Assembly (NCBI GenBank): GCA_013003425.1
Contig: JABDJB010000049.1
Coordinates: forward strand, 1 to 60,166
DNA: 60,166 nucleotides
Origin: Gammaproteobacteria bacterium
GTDB taxonomy: Bacteria > Pseudomonadota > Gammaproteobacteria > Steroidobacterales > JABDKV01
Direction of reading: 5' to 3'
Made by a program: the position numbers and the translations under genes
In this document: one piece after another, positions 1 through 7,365 of the stretch
Layout: each line of letters opens with the position of its first letter
How positions within the stretch are numbered: position 1 is the stretch's first letter
The notes under the pieces: generated by a model
Databases searched by the model: none
The model's input: the letters and a program-made list of their open reading frames with translations, nothing else
What the model was told of the DNA's origin: nothing

Positions 1-1361
1 TCGATGCCCACCGGTTCGAACCGGTCGGTAATCACGTTGTAGTTGCTGTCCAGTGGCGTGAGCGTGACGTTGATGCCCTGGTTGCTGTCGTCGAGGCAGG
101 TAACGAAGTCGTCAAAGCTCGCCGGCAGCGTGTACGGGCCATAGCCCTGGATCGGGCCGATTGTCGGGCCGTCCATGCAGCTGCCGAAAATCGCCTGGAC
201 GTCCTGCAGCATACCGAGGATCGGCGAGCAGGCATTGATGAGGTTGCTGCAATCGATATAAGGCGGTCTTAGGATTATGCTGCAACCCCTGTCGAACTGC
301 GTCTGGCAGGACAGTCCCTGGTTAAGCAGAGGTTCCAGTTCCCCGAAGTCCAGCAACAGGTCAACGTACACCGCGTGGGAAACACCCGGCTCGACATCGG
401 GTACCAGCAGTTGTTTGCGGTATTTGCCGGTAGCCGAATCCCAGAATTCCAGAGGGATCGATCGGTCGGCGAGGTCAAACGTCGCGTCGACCTGCACATA
501 CGGGATCGCGGTAGCCACACCCTCGGTCAGCGCCTTGAAACTGCCGGATGCATTAAGCACGGCAGTGACGCCGACTGTAGTGTTGGGAATGTCCTCGATA
601 TCCAGCTCGAATTCCGGCATGCGTCCGCACCAGTCCGGTTGCGGGTCAAGCAGCGGTTCGAACACATCCAGCACGACGCCGGCGGCATCCGAGATATCCA
701 CGACCACTTCTTCGAGCATGACGGTCGGCGTGTTGGCGTAGTCATCGCGAACGTCAACGATGACTGCCCCGGTCGGAAAGCTTGCGCTGGCCGGGACGTT
801 GTTGTCTTCGTTGGTCTCCACGATGATGTTGGCCGGGTCGACCTGCGCGAACAGGAAGTACTCGCCTGCCGGGATCGGGTTGTAGTCGATCGCGGGCTCA
901 CCGCCGCAGTCGGCGCCGGCGCACGGTGCCACGTTGGGCATCGTGTAAGGCACCAGCATCTCGGTGGTGTAGGTGTTAGTGCCCGCGGCCAGGTTAAACC
1001 CGGTCGCCCCTACAGCGAGCCGGCCGGCATCGTCATTGTTCAGGGTGTCCTGGATCCACAACATCACGCCGACATTATCGACGGCCTTGTTGGATGTGAT
1101 GGTCAGCGATACCTTGGAAGGATGGCCGATTTGCAGTTCCGGCGCCGGCAGGGCATTGCCCTGCTTGTCGGTTACCGCAACGGTCGTTACGGTGAAGTCG
1201 GTGCCGGTAGTGCCACCGCCACCGCCGCCGCCGGTACCGCCACCGCCGCCACCGCCGCCGGTACCGCCGCCGTCACCCCCGCCGCCGCCGCCACAAGCGG
1301 CCATCGACAGCGCGAGTAAGAACGCCGAAAACAGCGTTATAAACCGTGATGGTCTGTTCAT
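1..1361 (-). CDS. Secreted lipoprotein with poly-Gly linker and CARDB-like region (3' end missing)
   Basis: The gene starts at ATG 1361-1359 behind a perfect AAGGAGGTG ribosome-binding site (about 1366-1374) and stays open to the window edge, giving about 453 residues; its C-terminus lies outside. Residues 1-23 are a lipoprotein signal peptide with lipobox SMAAC. They are followed by a very Gly/Thr-rich linker of about 35 residues, which accounts for the low-complexity DNA at about 1205-1295. Residues of about 55-165 resemble a CARDB-type beta-sandwich adhesion module, with the typical phrase VETNEDNN. The remainder has several Cys (for example CSNLINAC) that could form disulfides outside the cytoplasm. 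The role is unknown; a surface-exposed or periplasmic lipoprotein is inferred. Its own promoter would lie in 1362-1555. Confidence 0.8.
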   Translation of the reverse strand, partial: MNRPSRFITLFSAFLLALSMAACGGGGGGDGGGTGGGGGGGGTGGGGGGGTTGTDFTVTTVAVTDKQGNALPAPELQIGHPSKVSLTITSNKAVDNVGVMLWIQDTLNNDDAGRLAVGATGFNLAAGTNTYTTEMLVPYTMPNVAPCAGADCGGEPAIDYNPIPAGEYFLFAQVDPANIIVETNEDNNVPASASFPTGAVIVDVRDDYANTPTVMLEEVVVDISDAAGVVLDVFEPLLDPQPDWCGRMPEFELDIEDIPNTTVGVTAVLNASGSFKALTEGVATAIPYVQVDATFDLADRSIPLEFWDSATGKYRKQLLVPDVEPGVSHAVYVDLLLDFGELEPLLNQGLSCQTQFDRGCSIILRPPYIDCSNLINACSPILGMLQDVQAIFGSCMDGPTIGPIQGYGPYTLPASFDDFVTCLDDSNQGINVTLTPLDSNYNVITDRFEPVGI

Positions 1362-1555
1362 GCTGCACCTCCTTGCTTCGGCCTTGTCGCCATAATCGGC
1401 GGCAGAAGCCAAGAAGCTGATTCAGCATTCCCAGATTAGGTAAAGTCGGTTGCCGCTGGAATGGATCGAATGTTCCATCCGGCTGGGTCAATCAGCTGGC
1501 GGTATGCGCAGATATGCGGATCAGTTGATCTATACGCCGCGGCGGCGTGATCGTC

Positions 1556-2200
1556 TTACAGCAACCCCGCGCGCAGGCTGAGGATGACGGCCTCCAGGCG
1601 GTTGCGCACGCCCAGCTTGGAAAGAATGTTGTGTATGTGATTGCGGACTGTGGCCCGGCTGATGTTGAGGTGCTCGGCGATCTCGGGCGAGGTTTTTCCG
1701 GTAGACATGGCCTGGAGGATTTCACGTTCGCGCCGGGTCATCTCGATGCCCGCGGAGTTGTCCTGCGACGGCGCGCCAGCTTTCAGCCTGGCCACGTCGC
1801 CGGTCAGTTCGCCGACCAGCGCTTCGATGTGCTTGTGGGTGCTGATATCCCGCACCAGGTGCACCAGCACGCTCAGCTCGCTCCATGACGACGGCACCTG
1901 CAGCGTGCTGACGCTGGTCCAGCGCTCGCTGCCGTCCTTGTGGTGCACAGACATGTGGCGGGGTCGAATGGCCTGTTGCTCGGCCCGTGCTTTCATCGCC
2001 GGGCAGTCGGGGCGGCACACTGCGCAGCCGTCGTCGGCGGTGCCGCCGATGATGTCGTAGCAGGGCTTGCCCAGCACCTCGTCGGCGGTATAGCCGAATA
2101 TCTCGCGGCACGCATCGTTCCAGAAAACGATACGTTGCAGCCTGTCGATCGCGAATGCTCCATCACCTGCGGACCTTATTAGTTCTATGACTCGCTCCAC
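1556..2200 (-). CDS. PAS-LuxR family transcriptional regulator
   Basis: This is a 214-residue regulator. Residues of about 3-120 form a PAS domain (AIDRLQRIVFWNDACREIFG, then a DGSERW turn), and residues of about 150-214 form a LuxR/GerE helix-turn-helix (LTRREREIL-type start, ISRATVRNHIHNILSKLGV recognition helix). The PAS domain carries C47, C59, C62 and C66 in a C..CxxCxxxC arrangement, which in PAS families may bind a metal or sense redox; that is inference. No receiver domain is present, so the PAS domain probably senses a ligand directly. The start used is GTG at 2200; no good ribosome-binding site is visible, so the N-terminus is uncertain. The gene stands alone on the minus strand, and its target is unknown. 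Confidence 0.85.
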   Translation of the reverse strand: MERVIELIRSAGDGAFAIDRLQRIVFWNDACREIFGYTADEVLGKPCYDIIGGTADDGCAVCRPDCPAMKARAEQQAIRPRHMSVHHKDGSERWTSVSTLQVPSSWSELSVLVHLVRDISTHKHIEALVGELTGDVARLKAGAPSQDNSAGIEMTRREREILQAMSTGKTSPEIAEHLNISRATVRNHIHNILSKLGVRNRLEAVILSLRAGLL

Positions 2201-2248
2201 GAGGGGAGTGTAGAGCCAGCCAGCTGCGGGCAGTTGTGAACAAAGGTG

Positions 2249-3580
2249 TCAGTGCAGCAGCCTGCCGTCGAGATGCTGCAGCGCCTCCACCGCTTCGCCG
2301 TAGTCCATCGGCAGGCCGTCCCAGCCACAGGCGCCGGTGTCCTTATTTACAGGTATTTCCGGCACCGGGCTGACGTCGGCCTGGCCCGGCTGCGGCAGGG
2401 CCGCATCGGGAATGACGTTACCGCGGGGGGATTTGAACTCGAAATGGTTGGCCCCGGACCGGCGCACCGCGAAGCCTTCCTCATGCACCAGCCGGTGATG
2501 GTGCCGGCACAGCGTGACCAGATTGGCCAGCGAGGTCTCACCGCCATCGGCCCAGTGCTCGATGTGATGACCATCGACAAAGCGGCTGCGGTCACAGCCG
2601 GGAAAACGGCAGCCGCCATCGCGCAACAGCATCGCGCGACGCATCGGTGGCGGAATGGTGCGGCTTTTGCGGCCGATGCTGACCGGCTCGCCGTTATGAT
2701 CCAGCGCAATATGACGGCGCGATGCATCGCAGCCCAGCCGGCGCATCTTGTGCATACTGATCACCGGGCCATTGTCGATACGGCACTCGCCGGTTTCCGC
2801 GTCACCACGCAACACCGCGCTATCAGCAATAAGTATGACCTGGTGGCGGTCGCCACCGTTCAGCGCGGCCGGCCCTTTTGCCAGGAAAGTCTCGGCCATC
2901 AGCGCCAGGCCATCGGCACGGCGTTGTGGCCATTCCACCGGTTCGGGCTCTTCCGGCGTTACCGCGGTAACGTCGGCGGCCGCTTCGCGCCCGGCTTCCA
3001 GGGCTGTCAAAAATAACGCGCCCTGTTCAGGCGTGAGCCGCGCCCTGACCACCAACGCACCATCGTCATCCCAGTGGTAGTGACAGTAGCGGTCTTCGAG
3101 GTGTTTTTCGTCAGCGGCTTTTTCCTCGTCGTGACGGATGCGCCAGCGGTAGCCGCGCACCAGCTTTTCGACGTGGCTGGCGGTGCCGTGCAGCGCGATG
3201 TCGAGCAGGTAGCCCTCGTTTTCCGGCGTCGCCACGCGCGTCATCGCGCGCACCTTGGAATAACTGATGCGCCCGGCGGCAAAACTGGCATGAATATCCG
3301 GCAGCGATACCAGCGCCCGCGCGGTGCGGACTTTTTCGCGCGCTGCGTTCATGCCGATGCCGCACTTCCAGTTGAGCCAGTGGGCACAGCTTGCTGCCCC
3401 CTGTTCGGCATAGCCGCCGAGCTCGTCGAACTCGGCAACCAGTTCGAGAAAGCGGCAGTTGGCCGCGTTGAGATAGCCGGCCAGCTCGCCGATCTGGTCG
3501 GCCAGCTTTTCGATGTGCTGCAGTTTGGGGTTGGGTACGGGCGTAAACGGGCGGACGGCCTGGCGGGCTGCAACTTCCAT
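2249..3580 (-). CDS. DUF222 / 13E12-type HNH endonuclease
   Basis: This 443-residue protein has an N-terminal DUF222 helical region (about residues 15-300) and a C-terminal HNH nuclease motif around residues 325-395: RDGGCRFPGCDRS, then DGHHIEHWADGG and LVTLCRHHHRLVHE. The paired Cys and the HH/N/H residues of a zinc-stabilised HNH fold are all present, so it should be catalytically competent. The family (REP13E12-like) is common in actinobacteria and scattered in gammaproteobacteria; its cellular job is not settled. The start is ATG 3580 with AAGGA about 10 nt upstream. A strong sigma-70 promoter overlapped by a LexA box lies directly upstream, so induction by DNA damage is expected. Confidence 0.9.
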   Translation of the reverse strand: MEVAARQAVRPFTPVPNPKLQHIEKLADQIGELAGYLNAANCRFLELVAEFDELGGYAEQGAASCAHWLNWKCGIGMNAAREKVRTARALVSLPDIHASFAAGRISYSKVRAMTRVATPENEGYLLDIALHGTASHVEKLVRGYRWRIRHDEEKAADEKHLEDRYCHYHWDDDGALVVRARLTPEQGALFLTALEAGREAAADVTAVTPEEPEPVEWPQRRADGLALMAETFLAKGPAALNGGDRHQVILIADSAVLRGDAETGECRIDNGPVISMHKMRRLGCDASRRHIALDHNGEPVSIGRKSRTIPPPMRRAMLLRDGGCRFPGCDRSRFVDGHHIEHWADGGETSLANLVTLCRHHHRLVHEEGFAVRRSGANHFEFKSPRGNVIPDAALPQPGQADVSPVPEIPVNKDTGACGWDGLPMDYGEAVEALQHLDGRLLH

Positions 3581-3609
3581 GTCGACGGCTTCCTTTTCGG
3601 TGGAATATG

Positions 3610-3629
3610 TACTGATTAAATATACAGTA
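3610..3629 (-). promoter_or_regulatory. LexA (SOS) box upstream of the HNH endonuclease
   Basis: Read on the minus strand the site is TACTGTATATTTAATCAGTA. It contains CTG-N10-CAG and matches the gammaproteobacterial LexA consensus at nearly every position. It lies just downstream of the -10 hexamer, covering the probable transcription start, which is a classic repressor position. Confidence 0.88.
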
Positions 3630-3657
3630 TTCTAGCCAAAAAATATCGCCAGTGCAA
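3629..3657 (-). promoter_or_regulatory. Sigma-70 promoter of the HNH endonuclease gene
   Basis: On the minus strand, TTGCAC (3657-3652) and TAGAAT (3634-3629) are separated by exactly 17 bp, close to the -35/-10 consensus. The -10 adjoins the LexA box. Confidence 0.8.
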
Positions 3658-3682
3658 TAAGTTACGAGCAAATACCGGCGGG

Positions 3683-3889
3683 TTTCAGAAGGCCGGCTGC
3701 AGCTGGCTGCAGGCGAAGCCGGCATCGCCCTCGCCGGTAGCGCCCGGGACGCCAGCCGGAAGTCGCGGTAGCTGACAAAGGCATCGACCGCCGGCGCGGG
3801 TTTGAGCTGCAGGCGTACCCCGGGCAGGCAAAAACGGCGCGCGATTGTGGCAGGGTGGCGGTGGAATGTCCCGCAGTTTCCGCTAACCT
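3683..3889 (-). pseudogene. Possible decayed coding remnant in a 309-bp intergenic stretch
   Basis: The intergenic stretch 3581-3889 holds the SOS promoter at one end. In the rest, the minus strand shows a protein-like segment (CLPGVRLQLKPAPAVDAF, then VSYRDF) that seems to continue after one frameshift as LPAGVPGATGEGDAGF and then CSQLQPAF before a TGA. There is no convincing start or ribosome-binding site, and the segment abuts the start of the next plus-strand gene. It may be the tail of a degraded gene or chance open frame; no family is recognised. Confidence 0.2.
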
Positions 3890-4930
3890 ATGGGCATGAG
3901 AAGGGCGCTGTTGGCACTGCTGCTGTTTGTTTTGCCGTTGACCGGCACGGCCGGCGAGGTGAAGCCGCTGTTCGCGTCGGACGAGCCGTTGCAGGTCACC
4001 ATCGAGGCGCCGTTGCGGGGACTGGCGCGTGACACAGATCCGGCGCCCGAGTACCGGCCGGCAAAGTTCAGCTTTGTCGATGCGGCCGGGGTGCAGCAAA
4101 GCTTTGATATCGGCATACGCCCGCGTGGCAAAAACCGGCGCAAGAAAGAGGTGTGTGATCACCCGCCACTGCGGCTCAACTTTCGCGGCGGCCAGGTAAA
4201 GGACACGCTGTTCGACAATCAGGACAAGCTGAAGCTGGTGGTCCGCTGCCGCCGCGGTGCTTCGTTCGAGCAGTATGTGCTGCAGGAATACCTGGTGTAC
4301 CGGCTGTACAACCTGCTCACCGAGCACAGCTTCCGCGTGCGCCTGCTGGATGTGACCTTTATCGAGAGTGGCGGCAAGGGCAAGCCCCGCACGAGCCCGG
4401 CATTTATCATCGAAGACCGCAGGCACATGGCAAAGCGTGGCGGCTACAAATACCGGACGCCCGAGTCGATCCAGCGTTTCGAGCTCGACGAGAGCAGCTC
4501 GACGCTGCTGGGCGTGTTTCAGTACTTCATCGGCAACACTGACTGGTCGATGCTGTCAGGGCCGGACGACCATTGCTGTCACAACTCAGTGTTGATCGCC
4601 GAAAAGAACAAGGAGCCATACATTCCGGTTCCGTACGATTTTGATTACAGCGGCATCATCGACACGCCGTATGCGGTGCCGGCAAAATCGGCGAAAGTAA
4701 AAACCGTGCGCCAGCGTGCTTACCGCGGTTTTTGTAAACCGCAGCCGGTTCTGGATAAAGCATTGGACCGCTTCCGTGAGCAGAAGCAGGCAATCTACGA
4801 CCTGTACAACAACCAGCCGGGTCTGTCGTCGGGGACACTGAAGAAAACTATCCGTTACCTGGATGAGTTTTACGCAACCATCGACGAGCCGAAGAAGCTG
4901 GAAAAATATATCGTCGGGCGCTGTCGCTAG
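3890..4930 (+). CDS. CotH kinase-like secreted protein
   Basis: This 346-residue protein has a Sec signal peptide (RRALLALLLFVLPLTGTAG, cleavage near residue 22). It has the general layout of CotH-family proteins: an Arg-rich IRPRGKNRRKK segment followed by PPLRLNF, LKLVVRC and QEYLVYRLYNLL, and a later catalytic-like region with FIGNTDWS, a conserved HN, and PYDFDYSG. In CotH kinases equivalent Asp/Asn residues bind ATP-Mg; whether this one phosphorylates anything is unknown. ATG 3890 and ATG 3896 are both possible starts. CotH proteins are often found with DUF4956 membrane proteins and VTC polyphosphate polymerases; a DUF4956 gene lies nearby at 6665-7312. The gene ends tail-to-tail with, and overlapping by four bases, the minus-strand hydrolase. 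Confidence 0.72.
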   Translation: MGMRRALLALLLFVLPLTGTAGEVKPLFASDEPLQVTIEAPLRGLARDTDPAPEYRPAKFSFVDAAGVQQSFDIGIRPRGKNRRKKEVCDHPPLRLNFRGGQVKDTLFDNQDKLKLVVRCRRGASFEQYVLQEYLVYRLYNLLTEHSFRVRLLDVTFIESGGKGKPRTSPAFIIEDRRHMAKRGGYKYRTPESIQRFELDESSSTLLGVFQYFIGNTDWSMLSGPDDHCCHNSVLIAEKNKEPYIPVPYDFDYSGIIDTPYAVPAKSAKVKTVRQRAYRGFCKPQPVLDKALDRFREQKQAIYDLYNNQPGLSSGTLKKTIRYLDEFYATIDEPKKLEKYIVGRCR

Positions 4931-5835
4931 AGCCAGTCGGCTACCAGCTTTGTCAGGCGCGGGTGAATGAGATAACCCACCGAGCTGTGCGGATTGGATT
5001 TGCCGTAGCGCACCGTCAGGTTGTAGATGCGAAAATCGTCGATGCTGCTGATCTGTTGCTGTTTCAGCATGGCATTGAAATCATCGGCCACCGTCTTGTC
5101 GTGGCAGATGAAGTCATCCTCGGCGGCGAGGTTTGTCCAGGCCAGGATGTTTGACGGGTAGCAGTCCTTGCCGCTGCGATCAGCGCCGGCCAGGTTTTTT
5201 TGTACAGTGCGGTTGCCCAGCGCGCAGCCCAGGGTGAACAGCCGGTCGACTTTCTCCTCGCGCCCGGCCTGTGACAGCCCCCACAGTACATCGTAGGTAA
5301 TCACGGCGCCGAGGCAATGCGAAATAACCATCACCTTTACTGAATCACGCAACACCTCATCCAGTATTTCGTGTACCCGCGCCCGCGCGGTCTGCTGCAG
5401 ACCGCCGGTGTCACTCCAGTACTCGGCCAGCTCGGGTGAGATCTTCTCGATCAGTTTTTTCTCCAGCCCGACCTTGCCCAGCACCGGCGAGCCGATGTCG
5501 GCCAGCGCTTCTTTCAGCGCCGACTTGCCCGGCAGCTGTTCGTAGGTGTAACGCTTGAACTTCTTCGGTTTTGGAATTTCCTGCAGTTTGACCAGAGCAT
5601 TCCTGCGATCCGCCACATCGAGTGCTTCGTCGTATTCTCCGCCGAGCAGCGCGTTGGACAAATCGCCGTAGTAGGCCATGCGGCGGTTCAGGTCGTCGTA
5701 AGCGGCCAGCTTTTTGGGAAAGTCGCGTTCGATGCCCCAGCGCAGGGCATCATTCCAAAGCTCGTCGAGCGTACCGGCATCGGGCTTGTAGTGATGGCCG
5801 TGAACAAAAACAAGCGACTTTGCGTGCAGCGTCAT
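4927..5835 (-). CDS. Alpha/beta hydrolase-like protein with SHCLG nucleophile elbow
   Basis: This is a 302-residue cytoplasmic protein (no signal peptide). It begins with a beta strand and oxyanion-type loop, LVFVHGHHY, and near residue 173 has VMVISHCLGA, the G/S-x-S-x-G-like nucleophile elbow of lipases with Ser as probable nucleophile. A candidate acid is in the DDFICHD region and a candidate His in NPHSSVGY near residue 285. The substrate is not predictable. It is the last gene of a three-gene minus-strand unit: its ATG overlaps the upstream stop as ATGA (5832-5835), implying translational coupling. Confidence 0.72.
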   Translation of the reverse strand: MTLHAKSLVFVHGHHYKPDAGTLDELWNDALRWGIERDFPKKLAAYDDLNRRMAYYGDLSNALLGGEYDEALDVADRRNALVKLQEIPKPKKFKRYTYEQLPGKSALKEALADIGSPVLGKVGLEKKLIEKISPELAEYWSDTGGLQQTARARVHEILDEVLRDSVKVMVISHCLGAVITYDVLWGLSQAGREEKVDRLFTLGCALGNRTVQKNLAGADRSGKDCYPSNILAWTNLAAEDDFICHDKTVADDFNAMLKQQQISSIDDFRIYNLTVRYGKSNPHSSVGYLIHPRLTKLVADWL

Positions 5836-6668
5836 GACTTCGGCCCGTACACGGCGAGCCGTGCCTTTTTTGTGCGGCCCTCGTCAGCCAGAATCAGGGT
5901 CGCGCCGGCCAGCGCGATTCCTTCGGCCTGGCGGTGACGTTTGGCCAGTGGTAATACAAATGAATCAATGACTTTACCGTCCATGCGCACTTCGGCAATG
6001 GCGCGCTGGCGCGCGGCCACCAGCAACAGGTTGCCGGTGGCGGCATCAACCTCTATGCCTGACGGGTTGAACTGCTTGCCCGGGATGCCTTTGTGCAGCG
6101 CCGAGCGCTTCACGATGATGGTGTCTTTCTCGACTATGCGATGGGCAGACAATGACCAGCTGAATATGGCGATGTCGCCATCCAGCTCACTGCTGCGTGG
6201 CTGCTTGCAGACCAGCAGCAGGCGGTCGCGTTTGGCGTCATGTGCCAGCCCCTCGATTTCGCAGCGGTTTTTCAGGCCGGTGGCAATGGACTGGTAGGGA
6301 ACGCGCTGGCCGTTGTCGCCCTCGCGGGCAAAGTACAGCCGCCCGTCGCTGGTCACCAGCCAGAAATTATCGCCGGCAATCGCGATACCCTCGAAATCGT
6401 CCTGTACCGTGCGCCGCCCGAGGGCAAACGCTTTTACCAGGCGGCCCTTGTTGTAGTCGATCTGGTAGACGATGCCCTGCTGGTCGTCGTGACCGTAAAG
6501 CCGGCCGTCGTGGAACACCAGCCCGCTGATTTCACGCAGCTTGTTGGGCAGCTTCCACTGCGTGAGTTTTTTATCTTCGAAATCAAAACGCGACAGCGCG
6601 GTATCGCCGGCATGCGCCGGTGCGGTCGCGATCAGCGCAGCGAGCAGCAGCAGGCAGCAGCGCTTCAT
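5832..6668 (-). CDS. SdiA-regulated (YjiK-like) secreted beta-propeller protein
   Basis: This is a 278-residue protein if started at ATG 6668, which gives a clean signal peptide (MKRCCLLLLAALIATAPAHA); an upstream extension lacks secretory character. The body has the propeller phrases of the SdiA-regulated/YjiK family: REISGLVFHDGRLYGHDDQQ, DDFEGIAIAGDNFWLVTSDG, EIEGLAHDAKRDRLLLVCK and FNPSGIEVDAATGNLLLVAA. The members' function is unknown; a periplasmic or outer-membrane-associated propeller is likely. Its ATG overlaps the stop of the DUF4956 gene (ATGA), so the three genes 7312-4927 form one unit. Confidence 0.75.
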   Translation of the reverse strand: MKRCCLLLLAALIATAPAHAGDTALSRFDFEDKKLTQWKLPNKLREISGLVFHDGRLYGHDDQQGIVYQIDYNKGRLVKAFALGRRTVQDDFEGIAIAGDNFWLVTSDGRLYFAREGDNGQRVPYQSIATGLKNRCEIEGLAHDAKRDRLLLVCKQPRSSELDGDIAIFSWSLSAHRIVEKDTIIVKRSALHKGIPGKQFNPSGIEVDAATGNLLLVAARQRAIAEVRMDGKVIDSFVLPLAKRHRQAEGIALAGATLILADEGRTKKARLAVYGPKS

Positions 6669-7312
6669 AGGTCCTGGTCGGTATCGCGTACCGAGATAAA
6701 CGACAGAAACTTGCCACGCAGGTTGCCGCCATATTCCAGCTTCCACAGTGCCAGCGTGGCATAGACGAAGGCAATCGAGATGACCGTTGCCACCCCCAGT
6801 GCGCCGATACCCGCACCCAGGCCGATGCCGATAGCGGCAAAAATATAGAGCGCATGCGCCGGCTGATCGAGGGTAAAACGAAAACGCACCGCGGCAACGA
6901 TGCCGGCCAGGCTGAACGCCAGTGCCAGGCTGTTTTGCACGATGGTGGCGATACCGGCAACAACGATCGGCAACATGACGACGGTCTGCACGAATGACTG
7001 GTCAATTTCCTTGCGGCCATAGGTGATGAAATACACCCACGAGATCGGCACCATCAGCACCGCCGTGCCCAGCATGGCCACCGCCAGCCGGATGGCGCCG
7101 ATGTGGGTATAAATGCCGGGCTCGCTCTCTTCGGTGTAGACCGGCTCGAAGGAGTCGCCGGAGCGATCGCCGGTAAACTCGATGCCGCCGACGGGGAAAA
7201 AGTCACGAACGGCCGGGAAGGCGTCGAGCAGCCAAAGCGCACCGAGGATTGCCACCAGGTAGTACACCGTGATGATCGACGCAGGAATAGCGATGCCAAT
7301 TGATTTACGCAT
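6665..7312 (-). CDS. DUF4956 family integral membrane protein
   Basis: This 215-residue protein has an N-terminal transmembrane helix (about residues 8-30), a periplasmic segment, and three or four further helices. The stretch SFVQTVVMLPIVVAGI followed by NSLALAFSLAGIVAAVRFRF, LYIFAAIGIGLGAGIG and FVYATLALW is the signature of DUF4956, where the invariant RFR follows an A-F-x-L-x-G helix. In other bacteria DUF4956 genes accompany CotH kinases and VTC-domain polyphosphate polymerases, suggesting a shared, still undefined process. Here the CotH-like gene is near (3890-4930) but no VTC gene is in the window. It is the first gene of the coupled minus-strand unit. Confidence 0.85.
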   Translation of the reverse strand: MRKSIGIAIPASIITVYYLVAILGALWLLDAFPAVRDFFPVGGIEFTGDRSGDSFEPVYTEESEPGIYTHIGAIRLAVAMLGTAVLMVPISWVYFITYGRKEIDQSFVQTVVMLPIVVAGIATIVQNSLALAFSLAGIVAAVRFRFTLDQPAHALYIFAAIGIGLGAGIGALGVATVISIAFVYATLALWKLEYGGNLRGKFLSFISVRDTDQDL

Positions 7313-7365
7313 AATGTAACCGGCCGCGGGCCTGTACTAATTAAAGACTGCGCAAGCGGGTTTGT

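Noticed and set aside
1205-1295. GC-rich trinucleotide tract as a possible structural or regulatory repeat
   Set aside because: It is explained by the Gly/Thr linker of the lipoprotein encoded on the minus strand.
1540-1556. Hairpin ACGCCGC-G-GCGGCGT just after the PAS-LuxR gene as a terminator
   Set aside because: There is a short stem but no T-run follows on the minus strand, so it is not a convincing rho-independent terminator.
3662-4426. 254-codon minus-strand frame over the CotH-like gene start
   Set aside because: It is antisense to a gene with signal peptide and family motifs; no coding character of its own apart from the possible short remnant noted at 3683-3889.
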